From: Astropecten irregularis
Lineage: Eukaryota; Echinodermata; Asteroidea; Paxillosida; Astropectinidae
Length of the DNA stretch: 64,000 nt
Assembly (NCBI GenBank): GCA_963971285.1
Contig: OZ020261.1
Coordinates: 1,488,001-1,552,000, forward strand
Direction: 5' to 3'
Shown here one piece after another: positions 1-10,525 of this stretch. The first letter of the stretch is position 1. Each line of letters begins with the position of its first letter. Made by a program: the position numbers and the translations under genes. A model generated the notes under the pieces. It saw nothing but the letters and a program-made list of their open reading frames with translations. It was not told the origin of the DNA and ran no database searches.

Positions 1-354
1 GTCTTGCATCAGTCGTATTGAGCGATCCGTCTGCAGTGCATGGCTTGGAACCAAAACTAGATGCTTGTATCATCTCGTGCTGGAAATATTTCGGATGATT
101 GATATTGACGCAATCGCATCAAATCAGCATCAATAAGAGAAACGACTGTAATCCTGGAAAGTCAGCGGAAATAGTTGAACCATTTAACATAGCATTTGAC
201 AGTAGTTACATCATTTATTTAAGCAGGACATTGGAAAGCCAGCTTCTTCTTACCATTGGTCACAAGGCGACCAACCTCCATTGCCCTCATTATCAGCTGA
301 CATTCCTTGTACATCACTCGGTACACAAACAACCACACACTGATTACCTCCAAC
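1..354 (+). other. Upstream and 5' leader of FREP1
   Basis: This stretch holds no coding frame that looks real. In FREP2 and FREP3 a TATA box lies about 340-350 bp before the start codon. The FREP1 promoter should therefore fall at about position 1-20 or just outside the window, and most of these bases are probably 5' untranslated leader. No TATA box is visible inside. Confidence 0.5.
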
Positions 355-1344
355 ATGGGATACACCATTGAAGTCTTGTTGATGATTCTCCTGGCAGGAA
401 ACTGTCAAGGGGAGTGTCTGACTCGGTTCACTCCCAACTATTACAAGGCCAACAATCGTGCTTTGCTGAATAGTGTATATAAAGCGAAGACGACAAATTC
501 TGCAGTGATCTGTGGGCGAGATTGCTCTATGGACCCACAATGTGCATCTTTTAACTTTCTTGAGAGCAATTACTACTGCCAGATGAATAACATCAGTAGG
601 GATATGGATTCGTCAATCTTTGCTGAGCTGCAAGGAAGTGCCTACTATGATTATAACTATGAAACTTCATTTCTGTCAGTACCTGACACAGTAAAGCCCC
701 AAAGCTGTCAGATGTTGCTTCAAGCTGGACACAATGACAACGGTATTTTTACCATCTATCCCCTTGGACTGAGTGACGGCATAGAGGTATACTGTGACAT
801 GACGACCGCTGGTGGAGGCTGGATAGTATTTCAGAGCCGTCAAGATGGTTCTGTTAACTTCGACCGTGACTGGGCCGACTACCAATCTGGATTTGGCAAT
901 CTATCCGGTGAGTTCTGGTTCGGAAATGACAACATTCAGAAGATGACTGCAAACGGGCACTGGAAGTTGCATGTAGACATGGAGGACTGGGATAATATAA
1001 CTGTTTGGGCTGAGTATGATGATTTTATAATCAGTGGTGAGAATTACAGACTCAATATGGGTTCATATAATGTTACGAGTACAGCAGGTGGCGCAATGTC
1101 ATATCATAATGGATATTTCTTCACAACAAAAGATGTAGATAATGATGCACATCCAGATGAAAATTTTGCATCTGAATATGGGAAAGGTGCATGGTGGTTT
1201 AATAATTGTTTTGAAGCTCAACTCAATGGTAAGTACAACCATCAGAGCAATGTAGAGTTTGAATTTGGCATACACTGGGATCAGTGGAGGGGACGTGAGT
1301 ATTCCCTGAAGGCATGCAGTATGAAAATAAGGGAAGTCTTGTAA
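355..1344 (+). CDS. FREP1: secreted apple-like + fibrinogen-domain protein
   Basis: Single-exon gene of 329 aa for a secreted lectin-like fibrinogen-related protein, a class usually linked to recognition of microbial or carbohydrate ligands. Residues 1-19 are a signal peptide ending at CQG. Residues 20-105 form an apple/PAN-like module with Cys 21, 53, 57, 63 and 75. Residues 115-329 are a fibrinogen C-terminal domain (CQMLLQAG, YCDMTTAGGGW, FQSRQDGSVNF, GEFWFGN, GAWWFNNC). The calcium site DVDND is at 260-264. The Cys normally found just after it is Phe271, so the second disulfide (partner C285) cannot form as in relatives. N-glycosylation motifs lie at N79, N182, N214 and N239. The ATG at 355 is chosen because it opens the signal peptide; the upstream in-frame TTG is not a eukaryotic start. 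AATAAA follows at 1461. Ligand unknown. Confidence 0.93.
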   Translation: MGYTIEVLLMILLAGNCQGECLTRFTPNYYKANNRALLNSVYKAKTTNSAVICGRDCSMDPQCASFNFLESNYYCQMNNISRDMDSSIFAELQGSAYYDYNYETSFLSVPDTVKPQSCQMLLQAGHNDNGIFTIYPLGLSDGIEVYCDMTTAGGGWIVFQSRQDGSVNFDRDWADYQSGFGNLSGEFWFGNDNIQKMTANGHWKLHVDMEDWDNITVWAEYDDFIISGENYRLNMGSYNVTSTAGGAMSYHNGYFFTTKDVDNDAHPDENFASEYGKGAWWFNNCFEAQLNGKYNHQSNVEFEFGIHWDQWRGREYSLKACSMKIREVL

Positions 1345-1460
1345 ACGTAACCCCTGTTTCTATTAACACACAAATCGATCCCCATTGCTGAGAGTAAGAC
1401 ACTTATCAGACATTCCCATCAACATGATTTTCATCATCAATACTTCATTTCGATTTGAGT

Positions 1461-1466
1461 AATAAA
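1461..1466 (+). terminator. Poly(A) signal of FREP1
   Basis: This is the first AATAAA after the FREP1 stop codon, 117 bp downstream, and gives a short 3' UTR. It is inferred from position only. Confidence 0.5.
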
Positions 1467-2711
1467 AACAGCGATAAGAACAACTTCTACGGGAAATTAA
1501 ACATTCATGGGAAACTGGTCAGCCTGAGTAGTTCATTAGTCTCCATTTATTCTTTCAATTACAATTACGCATGAGTCATCAACGTATTGATAATCATGTG
1601 AAATGTATTACTTTGCTGATCTGGCAAATGTTGCACCTAAATGTAGATTCTGTCTGCTGGCCTGAATCAAGAACTGTATTGAAATACTGCTTATCATGTA
1701 TTGTTTTAGCAATTGCCATATTATTGGTGTCAGTGCAATTTAATCTAGATGGACATCGTTTGACAAATGTATAGAAGTTGTTGTAATCCATCTGTGACAA
1801 ACTCTGTCAGAACGATTCAAAGACTGAGATATGCACATGTATGTGATCAGTGATCCCAGTATATGGATCCTAATTAAGAAATTAAGTTCAATGTGTTTGC
1901 TGATGTATTCTCAAAATGTCTAAACAGTAAAAACTGACAAAATCTAAATCTGATTTGTGGGTCACAGAAAATATTGATTCCAATAGCATTGTAATATCCC
2001 CTGTTATGAAATTGTTGTGTAATATAGATAGACATGGTGGGAAAGGTTGATAGAGTATGGAACAAGTCATCGTGTATTGTTTGAGTTCTGTTATATTATT
2101 CATAGGTGCGTGGTTTTAGAAATATTAGAAAACTGGATTGGTGACAGAGTAGTTTAAAGATATGGTACATTATTGATCAAGTCATTTTTAAGCAGAGAAA
2201 ATTCTTTGAACTAACCATGCTGCTTCACAAATTTCGCTAAATTTGCTTTTGTGACCAGTTTGGTTTTCAAATGCATGTTTTCAAAATTTTTAAGATTTTC
2301 ATGAAATGTTAAGAGATTATATTCACTGCAACATAAGAAAAATGTTCCCTACCTTTATGTACTCTGTTATGTTTTGCCTTCAGTTTGACATATTAAACAA
2401 TATCTATTCATTTTAGAATCCACAATCAAACACTTCACTTAAGCTTAATCACATTCGGGAAACATTGACTACCTTGAATTTACTTAAGCTTTGTTGGGAG
2501 CTAGAAGAAGTACATGTAAAAGCATAGACTTGATATTTATTACGAACGTGTAAATAGCCATGGTGAAACTAGTATAGAAGAAACTGGAAAGTGTTACTTG
2601 AGTTTTGTGTAATATCTGTGGTGATGTAAGGTGGTGGTTTAATTATAACGAGTAAATTAATATTATGCATTGAATTGAATGTAATCTTAAAAAAAAAATG
2701 ACACTTATCAA

Positions 2712-3724
2712 TCAATGATGGATCCATGATTTCAAGATGCTATCAGACAGCAAAATATTTGAGAGCAAGCTTCAGTAGGAGGTTGTGTTTTGAGGGTCAA
2801 TGTTGATATAACAAGAATGGCTCATGTGGTAGCATATTTAAATAATATTTTGTTTATGAAATTGACATTGAAAAAGCTTCAAAAAGCATTCTTTGCATTT
2901 GCTTATTATGCAAAAAAAATCAAATAAATTTAAATAAAACGGGAAAATATATAAATTTAGTTTGGATCCATCAATGATTTACAATAATGTTATTAAATGT
3001 TTATATTAGTTTTAATTCTCACGGTGATATTCACGGTTTGATTATGAGACGAATTTAGATACAGTTGCACATTTCCGATTTAAAAATTAAATGTTTACAA
3101 ATATCTTAACTATTTTCATGTTTTAATATATTGATGTTTTAGAGAAAAAATATTAAAGTTCCCCTTACCCGACTCTGAAATTTAACGAAACTTATTTAAC
3201 ATATGCTATGATGCATATACTGATATAGCATAGAATGTTTTGCTAGTCTTTGATTTGTCTTTGCATAAAAACGAAATAAAGAGCAATTCTTGATCAAAGA
3301 TATCCGCGAAAAAACCTTTTGCGAAAAATTATGCTAGGACCAATCATATAAGCACTTGAAACGTCTTACTAATCATAAATTCATAATGCCCCTTATTTTA
3401 TTCATATGTTATGGAAACCTATTCCTTTTTTTTATTGTTAGATACTTAAATGAAATGTTGATTAGTTAAATCACAATTAATGATAATTCTTCAAATAAAT
3501 CAATGATGGATCCAACTTCCCGCAACGCTATCTAATTTTTTACAAATAATACAAAACAATTATTGATACTAATGTGATAGCAGTTTGCTTTCAGTTAAAA
3601 TTGAAACAAAAAATATAAGAATGCTAAGAAGTATTGTTTGAAGAAATTTTTCAAATTAATCAAGACGGATTTTTCTGTGCTGAAAAAATGTAAAGAAACA
3701 TACAATTTGGATCGATCAATGATT
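2712..3724. repeat. Four-motif inverted module, copy A
   Basis: Four copies of the motif TCAATGATGGATCCA lie in alternating orientation: + at 2712, - at 2963, + at 3500 and - at 3707 (variant TTGGATCGATCAATGA). Each plus copy is followed 10-15 bases on by GCTATC. The motif contains the palindrome TGGATCCA. The same arrangement, with nearly the same spacing, recurs at 12094, 25550 and 27033. The pairs 1-2 and 3-4 could be two old inverted-repeat elements of about 265 and 225 bp. Confidence 0.8.
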
Positions 3725-4959
3725 AAGTATTATATAAGTGTAATTAAATGGAAGTTAAATGTTTTTATAATAAAGATACCACAGGTCCTCACAGAAAGTG
3801 AGGTAAACAAAATAATGCTTACAATATTAACTTTTATAGCATTGCATATCCATTAACCTTATTTATGTTGAATTATTTCAATACTGGAAATGATATAAAT
3901 ATCTATTTGGAAAGTGACAATGTTACAGATGTTTTGGATACGCGTTTTACATTTTATTAATCTACAGATATTTGTCATTGAAAACGAACGAGATTAAATT
4001 ACTGTAAACGGCAGACAAAATGAAAAAAAACACATTAATTAATTAAAATATGATTCGTAATTTTTTGTTGTCAGTTGAATCACACACATATATTTAACAG
4101 CCTGACTAAACAGGAATTACATTATTGGTATAAATCTATTATTTTATCATTTGTCTCAAGCTCTGAAAATCTTATTTGAATTTGAATTTTTACTAAAAAA
4201 AAATTGTTGTGAAAAGAATGACCCCAAATACTTCATGTGTAAATTGATGTTTATTTTGAAATAAATGAAGAATTTAATGATAATGTGGTGAAAAATATTC
4301 AAGTATTCAATTTTGCAGTCATTCTTGTTTTTCTGTGTGTCCGTACTTGCTCGTTTTTCATAACTTTCTTTACATGCATGACCCTTTGTTTGAGTGCTGC
4401 TTATGAAAAACTTTACTCTTTTTTAATAAAAATGCTTTATAAGATTCTGCCAATCCACTCCAAGCAGTGGTGACAAAACATATATCGGGACAGGATTACC
4501 CTTTACACCGGAGTCATTTTATATTTTAATTATTTGCTTATTGACAATAAGTCGCCGTCAGAGGGCGGCAAACACTTTATTTTGAGCGGTTTTGATTGTC
4601 AATATCTGAAATAATTTCAGTAATTATGTGATTCGGATACATCCACATGAAACAATCACACCACTCAAGTTATCTGCTGCCCTCTATAACATCGGCTGCT
4701 ACTTCGTATAACAACCTCGTGTGACAATGGGTTATGATCAGATACATATTATGGCGTGTGCTTTGTCTCACGACAAACATGGTGCAAATAACTGAAATTC
4801 AGTAGCGCGATTCACGAAAACACTTTTTTTCAGAATTTTGAAAATTTGATTACAGTAGTTTGGAGGGCCATCGTTTGAAGAGTCAGTCATTCCTCAAAAC
4901 ATCAACAATGATTGAGTTTGAGACAGAAAATTGACTCAACAGTTCGTAAACAGTGCAAA

Positions 4960-5870
4960 CAGTCACCATGGGAAATCTTGGTTCATCAGATGCTGGGTTT
5001 TTCAAGAAAAGCAAAGTATGAGTGCTCCCATAGAGTTGCAAAAGTGGTTTATATAATCCTCTTTTTTTCCATGGCTGGGAAGGTAAAAGCAGGATTACTG
5101 ATTATTTTGTTTGTGACCTATATGTTTGGCTGACTGCAGTGAATGGTGAACTTAATGATTGGCTTTTCAAATCGTCAATTATTTAGCGCCTGTAAGGTAT
5201 TCAGGAGTTCGATGGTTCGAATCCCGCTCCAGTCAACTTTTCTTTGTTCACTCTTCAATGACGTCAATTACTGCATGATATTAAAACATTTACATGAATT
5301 TATTGGTCTAACATCCAAATTTGTGGGTAGAAGTTTGATAAACGGGTTGTCCATAAGTTTGTTTTAAGTATCATACTTGTACGTTTGTTTAATTCTTAAA
5401 CAAAATTGTGAAAATTAAAAGAGAATAAGTTTGTAACTTCGTAAAATCATGATCTTCAAGAATCATGTACTTTTGGATTTTACGAACTGACAAACTCAAT
5501 TGTTTACTTGATTTTCTTAATTAAGATTCATTGCTAATCAAACTGATATGCCGATTATTTAATACAAACTCACAGAAAAGCCATTTACCAAATTTCTCCC
5601 CCAAATTAGGATATTATACTAATAAATTTACTGTTTGAAAACTCCCACATTGTTACGCTAAATTTTGGTGAACGCCCATCTTGAAATGGGGCCCTTATTT
5701 TTCCGGGTCGTAAAACGCCGAAGAAATGTCATCCTTTCTTCGACTGAACTGCTTTGAAGAAGGCCGATTGATTTCTTTCTAATCTGACACCCTAAATGCC
5801 TGAAATTCAGTTGCCGTCTAAAGGACATCTAAAACGCTTGGTTCGACCATTTGAAATGAAAAGTTTATTA
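4960..5870. repeat. ~0.9 kb segment duplicated at 7440-8225
   Basis: Blocks in this segment reappear in the same order at 7440-8225. GAGTTGCAAAAG with the following 80 bases is at 5033 and 7505. The GTGAATGGTGA block is at 5141 and 7581. The stretch with GAAGGCYGATTGATTT and AAGGACATCTAAAA is at 5758-5850 and 8129-8200. The second copy lacks the tRNA-like piece at 5186-5240. No gene is seen. Confidence 0.65.
5186..5240 (+). mobile_element. tRNA-derived SINE-like fragment
   Basis: A perfect RNA polymerase III B-box consensus, GGTTCGAATCC, lies at 5214-5224, preceded by AGCGCCTGTAAGGTATTC. The same string with small changes occurs at 50040-50085. No full cloverleaf can be folded, so this is not a tRNA gene. 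Confidence 0.45.
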
Positions 5871-6841
5871 GAATGTATACATTCCTCTTCTATTTCTCTC
5901 ATTTTGGAGTATCATTTGATGTAAGTTTGTTATTTATAGATCAACTTTTCTAAAGGAACTTTTTAAATCTCATTAAATATTTTAAAATTTAAAAAGTTTG
6001 GATGTTATATGATGTCATGGTATTTTGTTCCAAAACTTTGGAGCATGGCAGGCCTACTCATGGACTAATATTATGAATTCAGTGTCAAGAATTGCAGGGT
6101 GTTGACATATTATATGTACAATGTATATGACTGACACACAGTCCAATTCAATATGCATTTGATATCAATTAGTGTATATGAGATTCTACAAAACAGCCTC
6201 GTATTCCATGCCTGCATTGTAACTCCATATCGCATGATGTCATGCTATGAATAACAGGTGTATGACTATTCGTTTTATCATTTTCACTCACACGATTAAT
6301 TAACAGTGTATCCATTATCCAAAGCAGATTATTATTGAAATGTTTCCCACACGTAGTAACAAACCTTGCCCTGAATCCAGTACTACAATCAACATGAGCA
6401 CTTGCTAGAGAAGATAATCACAATCCTATTTCATTTGATAATGCCAAATGCTAAGGAGGCATATTGATTATCTCTTAATTGGTTTCAAAGCCTGGCTTTC
6501 ACCATTAACGGATCATGTAATGGATGTAAGCCTTATCACATGCTAGACTCTTTCATTACGGCTGCCTATTAGCAATGGCGGTCTAAATACATGTAGATGG
6601 TCTTATTGTACATGTATCAGCAATGCGTGCGGGCAATGGTATGCATAGAAACACATGCATAATATCACTGCATCATTTAACTTCAAGCACCAAAACCAAA
6701 ACATTTGTAAAGTGAAAATGTTTTCTTACAACAATATGTACCGGCAGTCAAAGGGTTGAATGGTGTATTATGCGGCTATACTATTTCACTGCATTCCATC
6801 CATCCCTGCATTCCACTACATGAAGCAGGGCAGGTACTTTA

Positions 6842-7303
6842 GGCCGCCTCACACGAGAGCTATTAGTCTTGGTCCACGACTATGTTATTACCGTACTCGA
6901 ACGTACGAACCGATTATCCGCACTGACACGCACGTACGTACACCCATTCGTAAAGGCCTTGTATTAGTGACAGGTCCGTGCGTACGTGTGTGCGGATTAC
7001 CTGTACGTACACACGTATGGTCAGTGCGGTTCGAGTATCCACACCAATACAGTCTTGAACCAAGACTAGAGAGCTATCTGCTGAGCAAAAAATCACTCCA
7101 GGCCGTTTGCTCAGCATTTACCTCACGTGTGCGGTCGATTTGTGCCTCTCGAGGCCATATGAGACCAAAATCTAACATGTTTGCTATTGGTCTCACGGCA
7201 TCAAGAGGCAGAGATCTCACCAAAGATCTACCGCGCACGTGAGGTAAGTGCTAAGCTAACGGCCTCGACATATTTTTTGCTCAGCAGCTCGTGTGCGGCG
7301 GCC
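6842..7303. mobile_element. Composite foldback insertion flanked by TTTA
   Basis: A 462-bp insertion begins GGCCGCCTCACACGAG and ends with the approximate inverse, CTCGTGTGCGGCGGCC. It is flanked by TTTA at 6838-6841 and 7304-7307. It contains two foldbacks side by side: 6858-7062, with arms starting AGCTATTAGTCTTGG, and 7064-7300, with ~60-bp arms including CTGAGCAAAAAAT and CCTCACGTG. Flank B has no insertion at the matching place (about 16084-16100). An open frame of 160 codons crosses it but shows no protein features. Confidence 0.8.
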
Positions 7304-7340
7304 TTTACAAGTACCAATATTTGTTTGGCACTTATTTGAC

Positions 7341-8344
7341 AATACCACTTAGGGTTGACGGCACGCAAGGTTTTCAGTTGGACACAAGTTACCAACCAGT
7401 GGAACCCTTAAATAAATGCGGACAACTCCTATAACAAACACCGAAGTAACATTCTAAATCCTTCTAAGTAAAGTTGAACTCAGTACAGAGTCACATTCTT
7501 ATCGAGTTGCAAAAGTTGTTATAATCTTCTTTTCCCATCACTTAAAAGGTAAAGCTGATTAACTAATGATGGCTGACTCCCGTGAATGGTGACTTTATGA
7601 TTACATTTTTGAATAATTGTGTCGCCGTCTTGTCGCCGGGAAAGGGGTTTTCAGTAATCCAGATTCAACAACAAAGCTTTTAATAACCAATTTCAACTTA
7701 ACAAATACATTTTGTTAAATGCAATTGGCACGTTACTAGTCAGGCATTATGGAAATCATCTGATTTTACCAACTGTAATTCTGAAAGGTTTAACAATTAA
7801 TTATATCACCATCGTGAGTTTTGTATCGATAAGAGGTTTTGCATTACTTTACTACCTACGTAAGGGACTCCATATTATGGTACACACAAAAATACTATAG
7901 AGTATCTGGATGAAATCCTATTGGCAATTAACTGCCTCTCTATCTATAGCAGTTAACTGCTAAGGAAATCCACGCACTCAGGGAAGCAGTTTAAAACATG
8001 GTTTATTTAATAAACCAAATCGATTACAGCAGCCTTGATATTGACTAATAACAATAAAAGCACTTGCAGTTAAGTGGTTGGATAATTGCTTTCCTTTCTC
8101 TAACTGAAATGATGGTAAGAAGGCTGATTGATTTTTGTAATCGGCCACCCCAAGTGCCTGTAATTCAATTGCCGCTTGAAGGACATCTAAAATGCTTGGT
8201 TCTATACCATTAACATTGAAAGTCTCATCACAAATGTACTTTGTTAATTGGGGTTAATAATCATTCTAGGTTAATAGACAGATCCACTTACAACACTGCA
8301 AAGGTCTAAGTTGATCTGGCGTTAATGTGTAGCAGGGACTGTGG
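7341..8344. other. FREP1-FREP2 intergenic DNA
   Basis: No coding frame is supported. The part from 7440 to 8225 is the second copy of the segment at 4960-5870. The rest, up to the TATA box at 8345, looks like ordinary AT-rich sequence. Confidence 0.6.
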
Positions 8345-8352
8345 CATATATA
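8345..8352 (+). promoter_or_regulatory. TATA box of FREP2
   Basis: TATATAAA lies about 340 bp upstream of the FREP2 start codon. The spacing is close to that of the FREP3 TATA box (about 350 bp), which supports a shared promoter layout with a ~300-base leader. Confidence 0.6.
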
Positions 8353-8683
8353 AACCCATGCAAGGAAGGCAGACGAAGCAGCTGGACGCAGAGAGATCCA
8401 TTTGACGTTGTAACTCTTGGCTGTGTACGATATGCCTACATGTACACCTCTTCAGTAACAAAACACGGGCAGTACATCACCAGTAACGATAAGCTGAAGT
8501 CATTTTCTGGACTTCGCTGTCATTATTTCTTCAAACTCGGGGACAGATGTTAAACCGTCTTAAGATTCTACCAATGTGATGGTTGCTATCTGACGAAGTT
8601 GAACTTACCTACTGGGTAACAGTGTTGAAAAGCAGGGCATCTGTGCACAAAAACGTCTGCTATTGCATTAATCAATATTCATC

Positions 8684-9682
8684 ATGGGGCCACAGGACAC
8701 CAAAGTTGTCTTCATTCTGACTCTTATGGCTGGAATCTGTCAAGTGCAGTCTTTTAATACAGTGACTGGACAATTTTACAAGGCTGACAATCGTGCTTTG
8801 CTGCATCATGTATATCAAACAAAGTCTACTACTTCTGCATCGATCTGTGGAATGTATTGCTATATGGATCCACAGTGTTCGTCCTTCAACTATCATGAAA
8901 GTAGCCACTCCTGCGAAATGAATATCATAACGCGGGCGGATACATCTTGTAACTTTCCTGTTCTACAAGGAAGTGCATACTTTGACAGTAACTATGAAAC
9001 GTCGTTCATGTCAGTTACAGTATCGTCCCCCTCAAAATACCAAAGTTGTCAGACGTTTTTCAATGATGGTCACCGTGACAATGGAATCTACACCATCTAT
9101 CCTCTTGGAATGAGTGATGGCATACAGGGATATTGTGACATGACAACTGGTGGTGGAGGCTGGATAGTATTTCAAAGGCGTCAAGATGGCTCTGTTGACT
9201 TTTACCGTGACTGGGCTGAGTACCAATCTGGATTTGGCAATCTATGCGGTGAGTTTTGGTTGGGAAATAATATTTTGCGTAATATAACTTCTTCTGGAAC
9301 GTGGGAGTTGAGAGTTGACCTGGGAGATTGGGAGGGTAACTCTGGATGGGCTGAATATGGTCACTTTAAGATCGAGGGAGAAAAATACACCCTGAAAATT
9401 GGCTCATATCATGCTTCGAGTACTGTAGGAGATTCAATGGCATATACTAATGCGCAGAAATTCACAACAAAGGATCAAGACAATGACGATCGGGCAGGTG
9501 TAAACTGTGCAAGCGCACATAAAGGTGCATGGTGGTTCAAAGGTTGTTATCACGCTCACCTCAATGGAAACTACTACAATCACGAAAATGGAGGACATTG
9601 GCTCGGTGTGCAATGGTATTCGTGGAAGGGAGAATATTATTCACTTAAAGAATGCAGCATGAAAATTAGGCAAGTTAATTAA
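8684..9682 (+). CDS. FREP2: secreted apple-like + fibrinogen-domain protein
   Basis: Single-exon gene of 332 aa, a paralogue of FREP1 and FREP3. The signal peptide covers about residues 1-20 (hydrophobic VVFILTLMAG). The apple/PAN-like module covers about 24-108, with Cys 55, 59, 65, 77 and 89; the cysteine at the start of this module in the other two genes (C21) is absent. The fibrinogen domain spans about 120-332 (SCQTFF, GYCDMTTGGGGW, FQRRQDGSVDFYRDW, GEFWLGN). Its calcium site DQDND is at 264-268, followed by an intact NCA (C275) and C288. C188 in NLCGEFW is extra. The ATG at 8684 has an in-frame leader peptide directly after it. The best signals for 3' end formation are ATTAAA at 9935 and AATAAA at 10450. 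Likely secreted recognition protein; ligand unknown. Confidence 0.93.
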   Translation: MGPQDTKVVFILTLMAGICQVQSFNTVTGQFYKADNRALLHHVYQTKSTTSASICGMYCYMDPQCSSFNYHESSHSCEMNIITRADTSCNFPVLQGSAYFDSNYETSFMSVTVSSPSKYQSCQTFFNDGHRDNGIYTIYPLGMSDGIQGYCDMTTGGGGWIVFQRRQDGSVDFYRDWAEYQSGFGNLCGEFWLGNNILRNITSSGTWELRVDLGDWEGNSGWAEYGHFKIEGEKYTLKIGSYHASSTVGDSMAYTNAQKFTTKDQDNDDRAGVNCASAHKGAWWFKGCYHAHLNGNYYNHENGGHWLGVQWYSWKGEYYSLKECSMKIRQVN

Positions 9683-10477
9683 ACAAAGTACATGTGTACA
9701 TCACTGACCCATACAGCACACCATCCGGAATATTACCCACAGCATAAACGCTACTCAATTAATTCAGCTTTAAGGGATAACAAACATGTAACAAGCAATA
9801 ATTCATGTTGCATAACAAATATTGTATCCAATGATGGATCCCAGGGGATGTTAATGTTTAGGCCTGAGGCTTCCACCGATTTCTTTCTGTTTTCTGTCAT
9901 ATCAATGTATTAAGTTCGACCAGAACAAATTATGACATTAAAACTGAAATGTGACTCGCATAAAATTGTAGTAGTCACAATTGAAACACCATTGAAAACC
10001 CACATGACAATATTTTGATTAGAATATAATGTGATTGATTGGGAATATAATTTTTCTCAATTTGGGCGAAATTGGGCACAGAAAAAATTTATACTATATT
10101 TGTATATAATAACAAACTTAAAATCAATAATTTGGAAAATATCCAAAATGGGGCAAGATCGGGCCATGTATGTTTGTTAATTGAAAAGGCTAGAATGATT
10201 GTAGTTTGTGGTTTGAAAAATATGCTTTTGTGTTATTTCTTTTCCCCCCAACATTCAAACTAATTTACGAAAAAAGGTAGTGTGTAGTGTGTTTTTAAGT
10301 AAACAAGATTACTTACAAATCATGGGACATCATTTACGGTTCCCTTTAACTTTATGTTATGTCAACCAACAAACTATGTACATTCAGAATGCCACGTGCA
10401 TAACATTTAGGGGCATGCTCCCACATGATAGCATATTAAGTAGAACATCAAATAAATACTGCTTGGAAAAGTATTCA
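9683..10477. other. FREP2 3' region, no further gene
   Basis: AT-rich sequence that does not match flank A or C. It holds one isolated copy of the module motif, CCAATGATGGATCCC at 9828-9842, and possible poly(A) signals at 9935 and 10450. The homologous flank B begins only at the FREP relic at 10478, so this stretch probably is FREP2's own downstream DNA. Confidence 0.55.
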
Positions 10478-10525
10478 TTATTCCCTGATGTCATGCAGCA
10501 TAAAAAAATAAGGGAGGTCTTGTAA
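10478..10525 (+). pseudogene. 3'-terminal relic of a fourth FREP gene
   Basis: These 48 bases match the last codons of FREP1 and FREP3. TTATTCCCTG, then the frame reading CSIKKIREVL and a TAA stop, correspond to YSLKACSMKIREVL-stop in the intact genes. The FREP1-type 3' flank follows directly (AAACATACTCCTGTTTTTAT beside AAACGTAACCCCTGTTTCTA). Nothing upstream of about 10475 resembles a fibrinogen domain. The gene was therefore cut by a duplication or deletion breakpoint inside its last ~50 coding bases. One Lys codon has been added relative to FREP1. Confidence 0.8.

Larger units (their letters stand above)
1345..7340. repeat. Flank A: duplicated non-coding block behind FREP1
   Basis: AT-rich DNA without a credible gene. 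From the FREP1 stop to about 4890, and again from about 6000 to 7340, it aligns collinearly with 10526-14250 and 15030-16180 (flank B). Shared landmarks include TCTGTCTGCTGGCCTGAATC (1648 and 10831), GCCGTCAGAGGGCGGCAAAC (4554 and 13925) and GCAGGCCTACYCA (6049 and 15079). The 4890-6000 part differs from flank B. It contains the four-motif module at 2712-3724 and a foldback insertion at 6842-7303. Confidence 0.85.

Noticed and set aside
307-354. Longer FREP1 start at a TTG, and FREP3 start at a GTG (22027)
   Set aside because: Not used as starts in animal genes; the ATGs at 355 and 22048 place the signal peptide at the N-terminus as in FREP2.
250-540. Minus-strand frames opposite the FREP genes (also 676-885, 8672-8908, 22081-22287)
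   Set aside because: Shadows of the conserved plus-strand coding sequence.
4285-4473. Hydrophobic 62-codon frame in flank A as a small membrane protein
   Set aside because: It lacks an ATG at its start, and the frame is not kept in the paralogous flank B (13640-13830).
5186-5240. tRNA gene
   Set aside because: A good B box but no pairing acceptor or anticodon stem; the same applies to 50005-50095 and 57080-57155.
6760-7242. 160-codon open frame
   Set aside because: It runs through the twin-foldback insertion absent from flank B, and has no domain or composition expected of a protein.
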